Source: Micromonospora sp. PLK6-60 (GTDB taxonomy: Bacteria; Actinomycetota; Actinomycetes; Mycobacteriales; Micromonosporaceae). Taken from it: a stretch of 64,000 bases of DNA. Position 1 is the first letter of the stretch. Each line of letters opens with the position of its first letter. This document shows, in pieces, positions 51,911 to 59,767 of this stretch. Made by a program: the position numbers and the translations under genes. Location of the stretch: assembly GCF_019890675.1 (NCBI RefSeq), contig NZ_JAIOAA010000003.1, positions 124,001-188,000 on the forward strand, in the 5' to 3' direction. The notes below the pieces were generated by a model. It made no database searches. It was not told the DNA's origin and worked only from the letters and a program-made list of their open reading frames with translations.

Positions 51911-52354
51911 TTGGTCGCGGAATGGATCACCGCGCTGGCCGCGGCGGGCGGTGCCGCCGCCATGGGCGCGGCAGGCACCGACCTCTGGACCGGCGCCCGG
52001 GACGGCCTCGGCCGGTTGTTCGACCGGGCCGGAGCCCGACGGCGGGAGGTCGTGCTCCGCCAGCTCGACGAGGACGCTACGGAGATCAGCCGTGCCGTCC
52101 CCACCGAACGGGACGTCCTGCGCGAGCGGCTGGCGGCGACGTGGCAGACCCGGCTCACCGACCTGCTGATGGAGCACCCGGAAGTGGCTCGGGAGCTACG
52201 CGCGTGGGCGGAGGCGGCGCAGGCCGGGCGGCCCGGGACGCCGACGGTGGTCCAGCACGTCACCGCCTCCGGCACCGGGTCGGTCGCGCAGGGCACGGTA
52301 GGTGGTGACATCCACAACCACGGGTCGGTGCGTCCACCGGAGACCGGCCGGTGA
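51911..52354 (+). CDS. Small partner protein of the STAND NTPase (conflict-type operon)
   Basis: 147 aa from TTG 51911, chosen because GGAGG lies six bases upstream. A hydrophobic Ala/Gly-rich helix (WITALAAAGGAAAMGAAG) may insert in the membrane or pack in an assembly. Charged helices (ARRREVVLRQLDEDATEISRAVPTERDVLRERL and DLLMEHPEVARELRAWAEAAQAG) follow. The C-terminus reads VTASGTGSVAQGTVGGDIHN, then HG. A similar GVIGADIHVFG block opens the NTPase. Its TGA overlaps the NTPase GTG (GTGA), so they are translated together. No enzymatic motif is visible; it may be an adaptor or effector. Confidence 0.78.
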   Translation: MVAEWITALAAAGGAAAMGAAGTDLWTGARDGLGRLFDRAGARRREVVLRQLDEDATEISRAVPTERDVLRERLAATWQTRLTDLLMEHPEVARELRAWAEAAQAGRPGTPTVVQHVTASGTGSVAQGTVGGDIHNHGSVRPPETGR

Positions 52355-55300
52355 ACCCGCCGGACGGCCCCTCGTCGAGACCCACGCAGATCGTCACGGC
52401 CACCGCGGGATTCGCGTACGGCGTCATCGGCGCCGACATCCACGTGTTCGGCGACGGTGTGCCGCTGTATCTGCTGGAGAATTGGCGGGGCGTGCCGCCG
52501 GCGGATCCGCGATGGCTGCGGGAGGCGCCCAGTCGGATGCTCAACGCCCGGCTGGCGGTCGTACCCTTCACCGGCCGGTCCGACGAGCTGGCGGAGCTGC
52601 TCCGGTGGCGGGAGGACGGGCCGCGGCTGGCGGTCCGTTGGCTGCACGGCGCGGGCGGCCAGGGCAAGACCCGCCTGGCGGCCGAGTTCGCCGACCGGTC
52701 GGCGGGGCACGGTTGGCGGGTCGTCACCGCCACGCACGGGCCCGGCACGGTGCTACCACCGCCCGGCAGCCAGGACCTCAGCACGGACGACCGGCCGGGG
52801 TTGCTGCTGGTCGTCGACTACGCCGACCGATGGCCGCTGAGCCACCTGACCTGGTTGCTGAGCAACGCCATGCTGCACCGCTCGGAGCTGCCGACCCGGG
52901 TGCTGCTGCTGGCTCGGACGGCCGATGCCTGGCCGACCGTGCGGGCCACGGTGGCCAACCACCGGGCCGCCACCTCGCAGCAGCAGCTCGCGCCGCTGCC
53001 CGAGGACCGGTCGTCGCGCGTGGAGATGTTCGACGCCGCCCGGGACAGCTTCGCGTCCGTGTACGGCACCGACCCCGATCCGATCCGCCCGCCCGGTTCC
53101 CTGGACCACCCCGACCTCGGGCTCACCCTGGCGGTGCACATGGCGGCGCTGGTCGCGGTGGACGCGCACGCGACCGGTCGCCGAGCGCCGCCCGACCTCG
53201 CCGGCCTGACGCTCTATCTGCTGGACCGGGAGCATCTGCACTGGGCCGCCCGGTGGCAGGACGGCGCCGACCGGACGTTCCGCACTCGGCCACCGCTGAT
53301 GAACCGGATGGTATTCACCGCGGCACTCGCCGGGCCGACCGCTCGCCCCGTCGCCACCCAGCTCCTGGCCGGCCTCGGGTGGGACCCGGAGCCCGAGCGG
53401 ATCGTCGCCGACCACGCGGTCTGCTACCCGCCGGAGCAGGCGGGCCGGGACATGGTGCTGGAGCCGCTCTATCCGGACCGGCTCGCCGAGGACTTCCTGG
53501 CGCTGACGCTGCCCGGGCATGCGGCGGACTACCCCGCCCAGGAGTGGGCCGGCCCGGTCACCCCGGACCTTCTCGATCGGCTCGGCGCCGGGGATCGGCC
53601 CACGGCTCAGGTCGTCCGGGCGGTGACGTTCCTCGCGGCCGGCGCCGCCCGCTGGCCGCACGTCGGCCGTGCGCACCTGCACCCGCTGCTGCGGCGCCGT
53701 CCCCGGCTGGCGGTCGAGGCGGGCAACGCCGCCCTGATCCTGCTGGCCGAGGCGGAGGAGGCCGATCTCGACCTGCTGGAACGGATCGAGGAACTCTTCC
53801 CGGACGGACGCGACGTCGAGCTGGATCCGGCGATGGCGGCCGTCGCGCGTCGCCTCACCCGGCACCGGCTCGCTCGTACGGTCGACCCCGGCACCCAGGT
53901 CGAACTGCGGGAGCAGCTCGCCGCCCGGCTGAGCGCGGCCGGCCTGCGGGAGGAGGCGCTGGCGGTCACCGAGCAGGCCGTGGCCGTCTGCCGAGACCGG
54001 ATCCGGGCGGACGACACCACGTCCCGTTCCTCCCTGGCCGTCCTGCTGAACGCCCTCGCCGGCCGGCTGGCGGAGCTGGGGCGGCTGCCGGAGGCGGTGA
54101 CCGCCGCGACGGAGTCGGTCCGGTTGCGACGCGGCCTGGCCGCGGGTGATCCGGGCCGCACCGCGGAGGGGCTGGCCAACTCGCTGAGCACGTTGGGCGC
54201 GTTGTTGGTCCGATCGGGCCGGCCGGACGAGGCGCTGGCCCCGATCGGCGAGGCGGTGGGCATCCTGGGTCGGCTCGACCCCGACGCCCCGTTGGCGCCG
54301 CGCGGCCTCGCGGATGCCACGTACCACCTCGGCGCGGCGCTCTCCGCTCTCGGGCGTCGGGAGGAGGCGCTCGCCGCGACGACCGAATCGGTACGGCTGC
54401 GTCGCCGGCTGGTCGAGGCGGAGCCCGGCGCCTTCCTGCCCGACTACGCCACCTCGCTCAACAACCTCGCCGCCCAGCTGATGAAGCTGGGTCGTCATGC
54501 CGAGGCCGCGTCGGCGATCGAGGAGCTGGTCCGGATCCGGCGGCGGCTCGCCGAGAGCAATCCGGCCGCGCACGAGCCCGGGCTGGGCAACGCGCTGCAC
54601 AATCTCGGCCGGGTCCACTCGGCGCTCAGGCGCCGCACCGACGCCCTCGACGCCACCACCGCCGCCGTCCGGATCCGCCGCCGGCTGGCCGCCGCCGAGC
54701 CCGCCGCCTTCGAGCCCGACCTCGCCAGCTCGCTGAACAATCTGGCCGCACACCTGATGATCGTCGGCCGGACGGACGAGGCGCTCGGCGCGGCCGAGGA
54801 ATGCGTACGGATCCGACGTCGCCTCAGTCGAGGTGACCCGGCCGCGTTCGAGGTGGCACTGGCCTCGGGCCTGTCCAATCTGGACGTCGCGTTCGACAGG
54901 GCGGGCCGCCCGGCGGAGGCGGAGCGGGCAAGCAGTGAGGCGCTTGCCGCCTGGCGCCGGGTCGCCGCCCGCAATCCGGGGGCGCACCTGCCCGACCTGG
55001 CCGTGGCGCTGAGCAACCACTCGACCCACCTGGTCGCGCGGGGCCGCCGCCGCAAGGCCCTCGCGTTCCTGCGGGAGTCGGTGGAGATCCGCCGCCGCGT
55101 GGTCGCCACCAACCCCGCCGTCTACGGGCCGGGCCTCGCCCTCGCGCTCATGAATCTCGGCCTCGTCGCGGCGGAGGCCGGCCGGCGTGCGGAGGCGTTG
55201 GCCAGCAGCGCGGAGGCGGTGGAGCGGTACCGCGCGCTGGACGAGGCGGGGCGGGACAGCCCGGAGGCCGCCCAGGCCGTGCGGAGCTTCGCCATGGTCC

Positions 55301-55458
55301 GGTCGATCCTCCGGGTGGAGCTGCCGGCCGCCCTGGCCGCCGCCGACGAGGCGGTGCACCGGTACGCCCACCTCAGCCGGCTGCAGACCGGGCTCGACGA
55401 GGAGTACGACCTGGCGCGCGAGGTCCGTGACGGTTTACGCGCGATGTCGGGCCGGTAG
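52351..55458 (+). CDS. STAND-type NTPase with C-terminal TPR array
   Basis: 1035 aa. The N-terminus (about 12-70) carries TATAGFAYGVIGADIHVFGD and LLENWRGVPP. The P-loop NTPase has Walker A GAGGQGKT at 100-107 and Walker B LLLVVDYAD at 151-159. The DYAD form is typical of a group of actinobacterial signalling NTPases related to NB-ARC/NACHT. A winged-helix-like middle (about 340-520) follows. From about 540 to 1020 at least ten degenerate TPR units repeat LNNLAAQLMKLGRHAEAASAIEE-like blocks; they probably recognise a ligand or partner. No effector (nuclease, protease, TIR) domain is attached, so any effector would be the small partner or another protein. This operon is the best candidate for a defence or signalling system in the window. 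Confidence 0.85.
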   Translation: MNPPDGPSSRPTQIVTATAGFAYGVIGADIHVFGDGVPLYLLENWRGVPPADPRWLREAPSRMLNARLAVVPFTGRSDELAELLRWREDGPRLAVRWLHGAGGQGKTRLAAEFADRSAGHGWRVVTATHGPGTVLPPPGSQDLSTDDRPGLLLVVDYADRWPLSHLTWLLSNAMLHRSELPTRVLLLARTADAWPTVRATVANHRAATSQQQLAPLPEDRSSRVEMFDAARDSFASVYGTDPDPIRPPGSLDHPDLGLTLAVHMAALVAVDAHATGRRAPPDLAGLTLYLLDREHLHWAARWQDGADRTFRTRPPLMNRMVFTAALAGPTARPVATQLLAGLGWDPEPERIVADHAVCYPPEQAGRDMVLEPLYPDRLAEDFLALTLPGHAADYPAQEWAGPVTPDLLDRLGAGDRPTAQVVRAVTFLAAGAARWPHVGRAHLHPLLRRRPRLAVEAGNAALILLAEAEEADLDLLERIEELFPDGRDVELDPAMAAVARRLTRHRLARTVDPGTQVELREQLAARLSAAGLREEALAVTEQAVAVCRDRIRADDTTSRSSLAVLLNALAGRLAELGRLPEAVTAATESVRLRRGLAAGDPGRTAEGLANSLSTLGALLVRSGRPDEALAPIGEAVGILGRLDPDAPLAPRGLADATYHLGAALSALGRREEALAATTESVRLRRRLVEAEPGAFLPDYATSLNNLAAQLMKLGRHAEAASAIEELVRIRRRLAESNPAAHEPGLGNALHNLGRVHSALRRRTDALDATTAAVRIRRRLAAAEPAAFEPDLASSLNNLAAHLMIVGRTDEALGAAEECVRIRRRLSRGDPAAFEVALASGLSNLDVAFDRAGRPAEAERASSEALAAWRRVAARNPGAHLPDLAVALSNHSTHLVARGRRRKALAFLRESVEIRRRVVATNPAVYGPGLALALMNLGLVAAEAGRRAEALASSAEAVERYRALDEAGRDSPEAAQAVRSFAMVRSILRVELPAALAAADEAVHRYAHLSRLQTGLDEEYDLAREVRDGLRAMSGR

Positions 55459-55474
55459 GGGCCCGCCGTCGGTC

Positions 55475-55528
55475 ACATTGCGACTGCATTGACATGCTGC
55501 CGGTGAACGTTTTACATTGCACTTGCAT
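55475..55528 (+). promoter_or_regulatory. Promoter with paired 15-bp operator-like repeats
   Basis: TTGACA at 55489-55494 and TACATT at 55513-55518, 18 bases apart, form a sigma-70-like promoter that is rare in this GC context. ACATTGCGACTGCAT (55475-55489) and ACATTGCACTTGCAT (55514-55528) are direct repeats with 12 of 15 identical, 39 bp apart, covering both promoter elements. A dedicated repressor or activator is likely; none is encoded adjacent. Confidence 0.45.
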
Positions 55529-55555
55529 CGCAAAACGAGCGGGGCGAGGTGAGCG

Positions 55556-56185
55556 ATGGATCAAGCGACGCCGTCCCGGTGGCGCCGCGCGGTGGCGTAC
55601 GAAACAGGCATGTGGCGGAGCCTGGCGCGCCTGGTGCTCCGCCGGCCCGTGGCACCGCCACCCGGCGCGGAGGCGTTCAGCTACGTGGGGGTGGTGAGCC
55701 CGATTCTCGGTGTCTTCATCGGCCTCTCCGTGATCGAGATTCCGATCCTGGATTTGATCCTGCGGCACACCGTGCCCTGGACCTGGGTCCGGTACGCCGC
55801 GCTGGCGCTGGGCGTCTGGGGTGTGCTGTGGATGATCGGGCTCTTCGCCAGCCTGCGCCTGCATCCCCACCTGCTCGGCGCGGACGGGCTGCGGATCCGC
55901 AACGGCACCTCGGTCGACGTCACGCTGCCCTGGTCGGCCGTCGCCACGGTCGGCGCCCGCTACCGTTCGCTGCCCTCCAGCCGCACCATCCAGGTCGAGG
56001 ACGACGTCCTGCACATCTGCGCCGGCAGCCAGACCAGCGTGGACGTCGTCCTCGGTGCACCGATCCAGGTCCCGCTGCCCGCCGGGCCGAGCCGTCCGGT
56101 GCGCGAGATCCGGCTCTACGCGGACGACCCGGCGGCGCTGGTCGCCCGGGCACGCCGGCACCTGCCGGCCCGTCAGTACCGCTGA
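55556..56185 (+). CDS. Membrane protein with PH-like domain, related to the 50599/56230 group
   Basis: 209 aa from ATG 55556 with GAGGTGAGC upstream. A cytoplasmic N-terminus precedes two helices (YVGVVSPILGVFIGLSVIEIPIL and WVRYAALALGVWGVLWMIGLFASL). A beta-rich domain (HLLGADGLRIRNGTSVDVTLPWSAVATVGARY, TIQVEDDVLHICAGSQTSVDVVL) of PH-like pattern follows. Function unknown. It has its own AT-rich promoter with paired repeats and is the first of three similar genes in a row. Confidence 0.78.
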   Translation: MDQATPSRWRRAVAYETGMWRSLARLVLRRPVAPPPGAEAFSYVGVVSPILGVFIGLSVIEIPILDLILRHTVPWTWVRYAALALGVWGVLWMIGLFASLRLHPHLLGADGLRIRNGTSVDVTLPWSAVATVGARYRSLPSSRTIQVEDDVLHICAGSQTSVDVVLGAPIQVPLPAGPSRPVREIRLYADDPAALVARARRHLPARQYR

Positions 56186-56229
56186 ATCACCGCCGGTCCG
56201 CCGGTGCGCCGCTCGCGTACCCTGCCGGC

Positions 56230-56937
56230 ATGCGTACGGCGGACGGGGCGTTGCGGCGGCAGCGGATCGCGCTGCTCACCGCGCTGGCGCTCGGCGTCGT
56301 CGGCGGGCTGCTGGTGCGGCGTCAGCCGACGGGCCCGCTGCCGGTGGTGCTCGCGGCGTTGGGCCTGCTCGCCGGCCTGAGCGTCACCGCCTTCCGGCCT
56401 TCCGGCCGGCGCGAGCTGCGGGTCGGCCCCGGCGAGCTGTACGCGCCACCCCGCGGCGTGCTCAGCCTGCCGCTGGTGGTCACCGCGTGGCTGCCCTACC
56501 AACTGCTCCAGTACGAAGGGGACTGGCGGCGCGACCCGGTCGGGTGGTTGCTGGGCGGCGCGGTGCTCGCGGTGCTGGCCAACCTGGTGGCCGCCCAGTG
56601 GCGGCGCACTCCCCGGATCGCGCTCACCGCCGCCGGGATCGTCGCCCGGCAGTGGGTACGGCCGGTGCGGGTGCCGTGGGCCGCGCTGGACCCGGCCATG
56701 CCGATCCACGCCATGGAGCACGACCGGGCGGTGCGGCTCTTCCTCGAACAGCCGGAACTGGTCGAGGGGCGGCTGTTGCGGCGGCGCGACGAGCTCTGGT
56801 TGCGGACCGGGGACTTCGACGTGTCGCCGGCCTACCTGGCCGCCGCGATCCGCTACTACCGGGCGCACCCGGAGCGCCGTGCCGGGATCGGCGACGCCGA
56901 GGAACAGCGCCGACTGGCGGCGGCGCTCGGCGGCTGA
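56230..56937 (+). CDS. Membrane protein with PH-like segment, paralogue of 50599
   Basis: 235 aa from ATG 56230. It follows the plan of the protein at 50599: MRxxxGxLRRQRIALLTA-type start, helices, RELRVGPGELYAPPRGVLSLPLVVTAWLPYQLL, then helices. PRIALTAAGIVARQWVRPVRVPWAALDPAMP and the C-terminal RAHPERRAGIGDAEEQRRLAAAL match TRPTERAAIGTDEEYARLRQLL of the other copy. Function unknown. A GGGGCCCC repeat begins at its stop codon. Confidence 0.78.
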   Translation: MRTADGALRRQRIALLTALALGVVGGLLVRRQPTGPLPVVLAALGLLAGLSVTAFRPSGRRELRVGPGELYAPPRGVLSLPLVVTAWLPYQLLQYEGDWRRDPVGWLLGGAVLAVLANLVAAQWRRTPRIALTAAGIVARQWVRPVRVPWAALDPAMPIHAMEHDRAVRLFLEQPELVEGRLLRRRDELWLRTGDFDVSPAYLAAAIRYYRAHPERRAGIGDAEEQRRLAAALGG

Positions 56938-56996
56938 CGGGTGTTAAGCGGGGGCCCCGCCTATACAGAATGCGTTAACAGGGGGCCCCTCCTTAC
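56935..56996. repeat. GGGGCCCC-type repeat (copy E), identical to copy F
   Basis: Begins at the TGA of the preceding gene. The 62 bases to CCTTAC are the same as those at 57768-57829. The sequence contains TTAAGCGGGGGCCCCGCCT, ATACAGAATGCG and TTAACAGGGGGCCCCTCC. Confidence 0.88.
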
Positions 56997-57032
56997 CGCC
57001 GGGCGGTAGCGGAGCGGCCGTACCCTGCGCGC

Positions 57033-57770
57033 ATGTCTCAGTCGCGGCCCGGCCGCCTACCGTCCCTCGGCGACGGCCTGTGGGGCCGGCGGCTGCTCGC
57101 CGGCGCGGTCGGCGCGGCGGTGGCGGCGTTGCTGGCCGCCGGGTTGTTCCGGCTGGTGGCGGCGGAGCCGCACGATCTCGGTTTCGCCGTCTGGGTGGTG
57201 ACCGGGCTGCACCTGCTGTCGAAGCGGTGGCGGCCGCGACGCGACGGCCGGCTGCGGTGGCACAACCGGGTGGCGGGCCGGGACGCGGTGGAAGCCGGCC
57301 TGGTCGCCCGCCGGTCGCTCGCCGGCTGGGTCGACCTGCTGGGAGACGCGCTGGTGACGGTCGCCATCGCGGGGGCGCTGGCCACGGTCCTGCCGAACGA
57401 AGAGTGGTGGGGCGCTGCCGGGCGGGCGCTGCTGGTCGCGTCCGCGGCGGTGCTGGCAGGCCGGGCCGGCTACGGCGCGGTGCGCTTCACCGGGCGGCTC
57501 GCGCTCACCGCCAGCGGCATCCGGCACGGCCGCCGGGCGTACGGGTGGACGAACATCGACCTGGTCGTGCCGCACCGCAGCGACGGCCGGATCGACGGGG
57601 TGCGGCTGCGACCGGCCACCTGGCGGTCGACCGACCCGGCGCCGGTGGTCGGCGGCCGGGACACCGCGGTGCCCGAGGAGCGGCTGGTCGCGGCGATCGA
57701 ACACTTCCGGCACCGGCCCGAGACACTGGCGGTCGGCCTGCCGGTGACCGCACCCGAGCCGGCCGGGTGA
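57033..57770 (+). CDS. Membrane protein with PH-like segment (third of the group)
   Basis: 245 aa from ATG 57033. Helices LLAGAVGAAVAALLAAGLFRLV and LGFAVWVVTGLHLLSKRW are followed by LGDALVTVAIAGALATVLP and ALLVASAAVLAGRAGY. The soluble tail ALTASGIRHGRRAYGWTNIDLVVPH-type resembles the PH-like ends of its neighbours. It is more diverged from 50599 and 56230 than they are from each other. Copy F of the repeat starts at its stop. Function unknown. Confidence 0.75.
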   Translation: MSQSRPGRLPSLGDGLWGRRLLAGAVGAAVAALLAAGLFRLVAAEPHDLGFAVWVVTGLHLLSKRWRPRRDGRLRWHNRVAGRDAVEAGLVARRSLAGWVDLLGDALVTVAIAGALATVLPNEEWWGAAGRALLVASAAVLAGRAGYGAVRFTGRLALTASGIRHGRRAYGWTNIDLVVPHRSDGRIDGVRLRPATWRSTDPAPVVGGRDTAVPEERLVAAIEHFRHRPETLAVGLPVTAPEPAG

Positions 57771-57829
57771 CGGGTGTTAAGCGGGGGCCCCGCCTATACA
57801 GAATGCGTTAACAGGGGGCCCCTCCTTAC
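57768..57829. repeat. GGGGCCCC-type repeat (copy F), identical to copy E
   Basis: 62 bases identical to 56935-56996, starting at the TGA of the 57033 gene. On the minus strand the element begins TAAGGAGG, and that TAA (57826-57828) is the stop codon of the acyl-CoA dehydrogenase. It thus joins the ends of two convergent genes. Confidence 0.88.
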
Positions 57830-59022
57830 AGCTTGTACTCCTTGAGGAGGCCGCGGGAGATGATGGTCTTCTGGATCTCCGAGGTGCCCTCGCCGATGAG
57901 CAGGAACGGCGCCTCGCGCATCAGCCGCTCGATCTCGTACTCCTTGGAGTAGCCGTAGCCGCCGTGGATGCGGAACGCCTCCTGGACCACCTCGGCGCAG
58001 TATTCCGAGGCGAGCAGCTTGGCCATGCCGGCCTCGACATCGTTGCGCTGGCCGGCGTCCTTGAGCCGGGCGGCGTTGACCATGAGGGCGTGCGCGGCCT
58101 CGATCTTGGTGCCCATCTCGGCGAGCTTGAAGGCGATCGCCTGGTGCTTCGCGAGCGGCTGGCCGAAGGTCTTGCGCTGCTGGGCGTACGCGACGGCCAG
58201 CTCGAACGCCCGGAGGGAGATGCCGCAGGCGCGGGCGGCCACGTTGACCCGGCCGACCTCGATGCCGTCCATCATCTGGTAGAAGCCGCGGCCGACCTGC
58301 TCCGCGCCGCCGAGCACGGCGGAGGCGGGCACGGTGACGCCGTCGAGCACCATCTCGGTGGTCTCGACGCCCTTGTAGCCCATCTTGTCGATCTTGCCGG
58401 GGATGGTCAGGCCGGGCGCGGTCTCGCCGAAGCCGGGCTCCTTCTCCAGCAGGAAGGTGCTCATGTTGCCGTAGACCGAGTCGGCCCCGGTGTCGGTCTT
58501 GACCAGGGTGGCCACCACCGACGAGTACGCCCCGTTGGTCAGCCACATCTTCTGGCCGTTGAGCACGTAGTCGTCGCCGTCGCGGACCGCCTTCGACTTG
58601 ATCGCCGAGACGTCCGACCCGCACTCGGGCTCCGACATCGAGAACGCGCCGCGCACCTCGCCGGTGGCCATCTTCGGCAGCAGCCGGGCCTGCTGCTCGG
58701 CCGAGCCGTGCTGGGAGATCAGGTACGCCACGATGAAGTGCGTGTTGACGATGCCGGAGATCGACATCCAGCCCCGGGACAACTCCTCGACCACCAGCGC
58801 GTAGGTCAGCAGCGACTCGCCCAGCCCGCCGTGCTCCTCGGCGATGGTGAGCCCGAACAGCCCCATCTCGCGCATCCCGTCGAGGATGTCGGTGGGGTAC
58901 TCGTCCGCGTGCTCCAGCCGCTGGGCGTGCGGGATGATCTCCTTGTCGGCGAACTCCCGCACGGTTTCCAGGATCGACCGCTGCACGTCGGTCAGGCCGG
59001 GCGTCTGGGCGAGTCGGGCCAT
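57826..59022 (-). CDS. Acyl-CoA dehydrogenase
   Basis: 398 aa from ATG 59022, behind GGAGG. The FAD-dependent fold is clear: AFSMSEPECGSDVSAIKSKA in the substrate/FAD region and DYVLNGQKMWLTNGAYSSVVATLV. MGYKGVETTEMVLDGVTVP, RKTFGQPLAKHQAIAFKLAEMG and the C-terminal QEAFRIHGGYGYSKEYEIERLMREA then EGTSEIQK complete it. The catalytic Glu is expected in the YEIERLMRE segment. Together with MaoC and the CoA-ester lyase it suggests branched-chain/C4-C5 acyl-CoA oxidation. The exact substrate is not decided. Confidence 0.93.
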   Translation of the reverse strand: MARLAQTPGLTDVQRSILETVREFADKEIIPHAQRLEHADEYPTDILDGMREMGLFGLTIAEEHGGLGESLLTYALVVEELSRGWMSISGIVNTHFIVAYLISQHGSAEQQARLLPKMATGEVRGAFSMSEPECGSDVSAIKSKAVRDGDDYVLNGQKMWLTNGAYSSVVATLVKTDTGADSVYGNMSTFLLEKEPGFGETAPGLTIPGKIDKMGYKGVETTEMVLDGVTVPASAVLGGAEQVGRGFYQMMDGIEVGRVNVAARACGISLRAFELAVAYAQQRKTFGQPLAKHQAIAFKLAEMGTKIEAAHALMVNAARLKDAGQRNDVEAGMAKLLASEYCAEVVQEAFRIHGGYGYSKEYEIERLMREAPFLLIGEGTSEIQKTIISRGLLKEYKL

Positions 59023-59199
59023 CTCAGCCTCCGGGGATCGGCGCATTACTCGGGGGTAACTGAACGCTCGGTCAGTATCGGCCCCGCGCCCGGCGAGGCC
59101 AAGGTGACCGGTCCACACAACCGCTGTGAAAAGGTTCACCGCTGCCGGTAGCGTCCGCAAGAGAGAACGTCTCTGACCTGCGGCGGAGGGGTGAACGCG

Positions 59200-59703
59200 A
59201 TGGCACATCCACCACCACCGGGAGAGCCCGACCAGCCGCCGTCGCCGTACGAGCGGCCCGCCGGGGAGCCGCCGGCATGGGGCCCGCCGGCCGGCGAGCA
59301 GCCGCCGTCCTACGGGCCACCCGGGGAGTACGGCCCCCGGGCCGGGCAGCCCGGGCCACCCGGGGACTACGGGCCCCCGCCCGGGCCGCACGGGCCGGCC
59401 GGGCCGCACGGGTATCACGGGGCGCCCGGGCACTACGGTCCGCCCGGCTGGGGCGGGCCGGCGCGCGGCACGAACGTGCTGGCGATCCTGTCGCTGGTCT
59501 TCGCCTTCGTCTTCTCGCCGGCCGGGATCGTCCTGGGTTACCTCGCCAAGCGGCAGATCCGGCAGACCGGCGAGGAGGGCGACCAGCTCGCCACCTGGGG
59601 GCTCATCCTCGGGTACGTCTTCACCGCGCTGGGCCTGCTGGCCTGCTGCGGCTGGATCGCGTTCGCCTTCTGGGCCGGCTCCAACCCGGGCCACGGCTAC
59701 TGA
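59200..59703 (+). CDS. DUF4190 membrane protein, copy 1
   Basis: 167 aa from ATG 59200 (GTG 59191 three codons earlier). A Pro/Gly-rich cytoplasmic N-terminus (residues 1-88, with GPPGEYGP- and GPPGDYGP-type repeats) precedes two helices. The motif LAILSLVFAFVFSPAGIVLGYLAKRQIRQTGEEGDQLATWGLILGYV is the DUF4190 hallmark. It is a short two-pass protein of unknown role that may bind SH3-like or WW-like partners through its proline repeats. It diverges from the acyl-CoA dehydrogenase. Confidence 0.87.
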   Translation: MAHPPPPGEPDQPPSPYERPAGEPPAWGPPAGEQPPSYGPPGEYGPRAGQPGPPGDYGPPPGPHGPAGPHGYHGAPGHYGPPGWGGPARGTNVLAILSLVFAFVFSPAGIVLGYLAKRQIRQTGEEGDQLATWGLILGYVFTALGLLACCGWIAFAFWAGSNPGHGY

Positions 59704-59767
59704 CCGCCGGCTCGCACCCGGGCCACGACTACCGAGCCCCCGAGCCACCGCCACCGACCCCGGCGGC

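Noticed and set aside
52753..55371. 872-codon minus-strand frame
   Set aside because: Mirror frame of the NTPase-TPR gene; its apparent repeats are reflections of the TPR codons.
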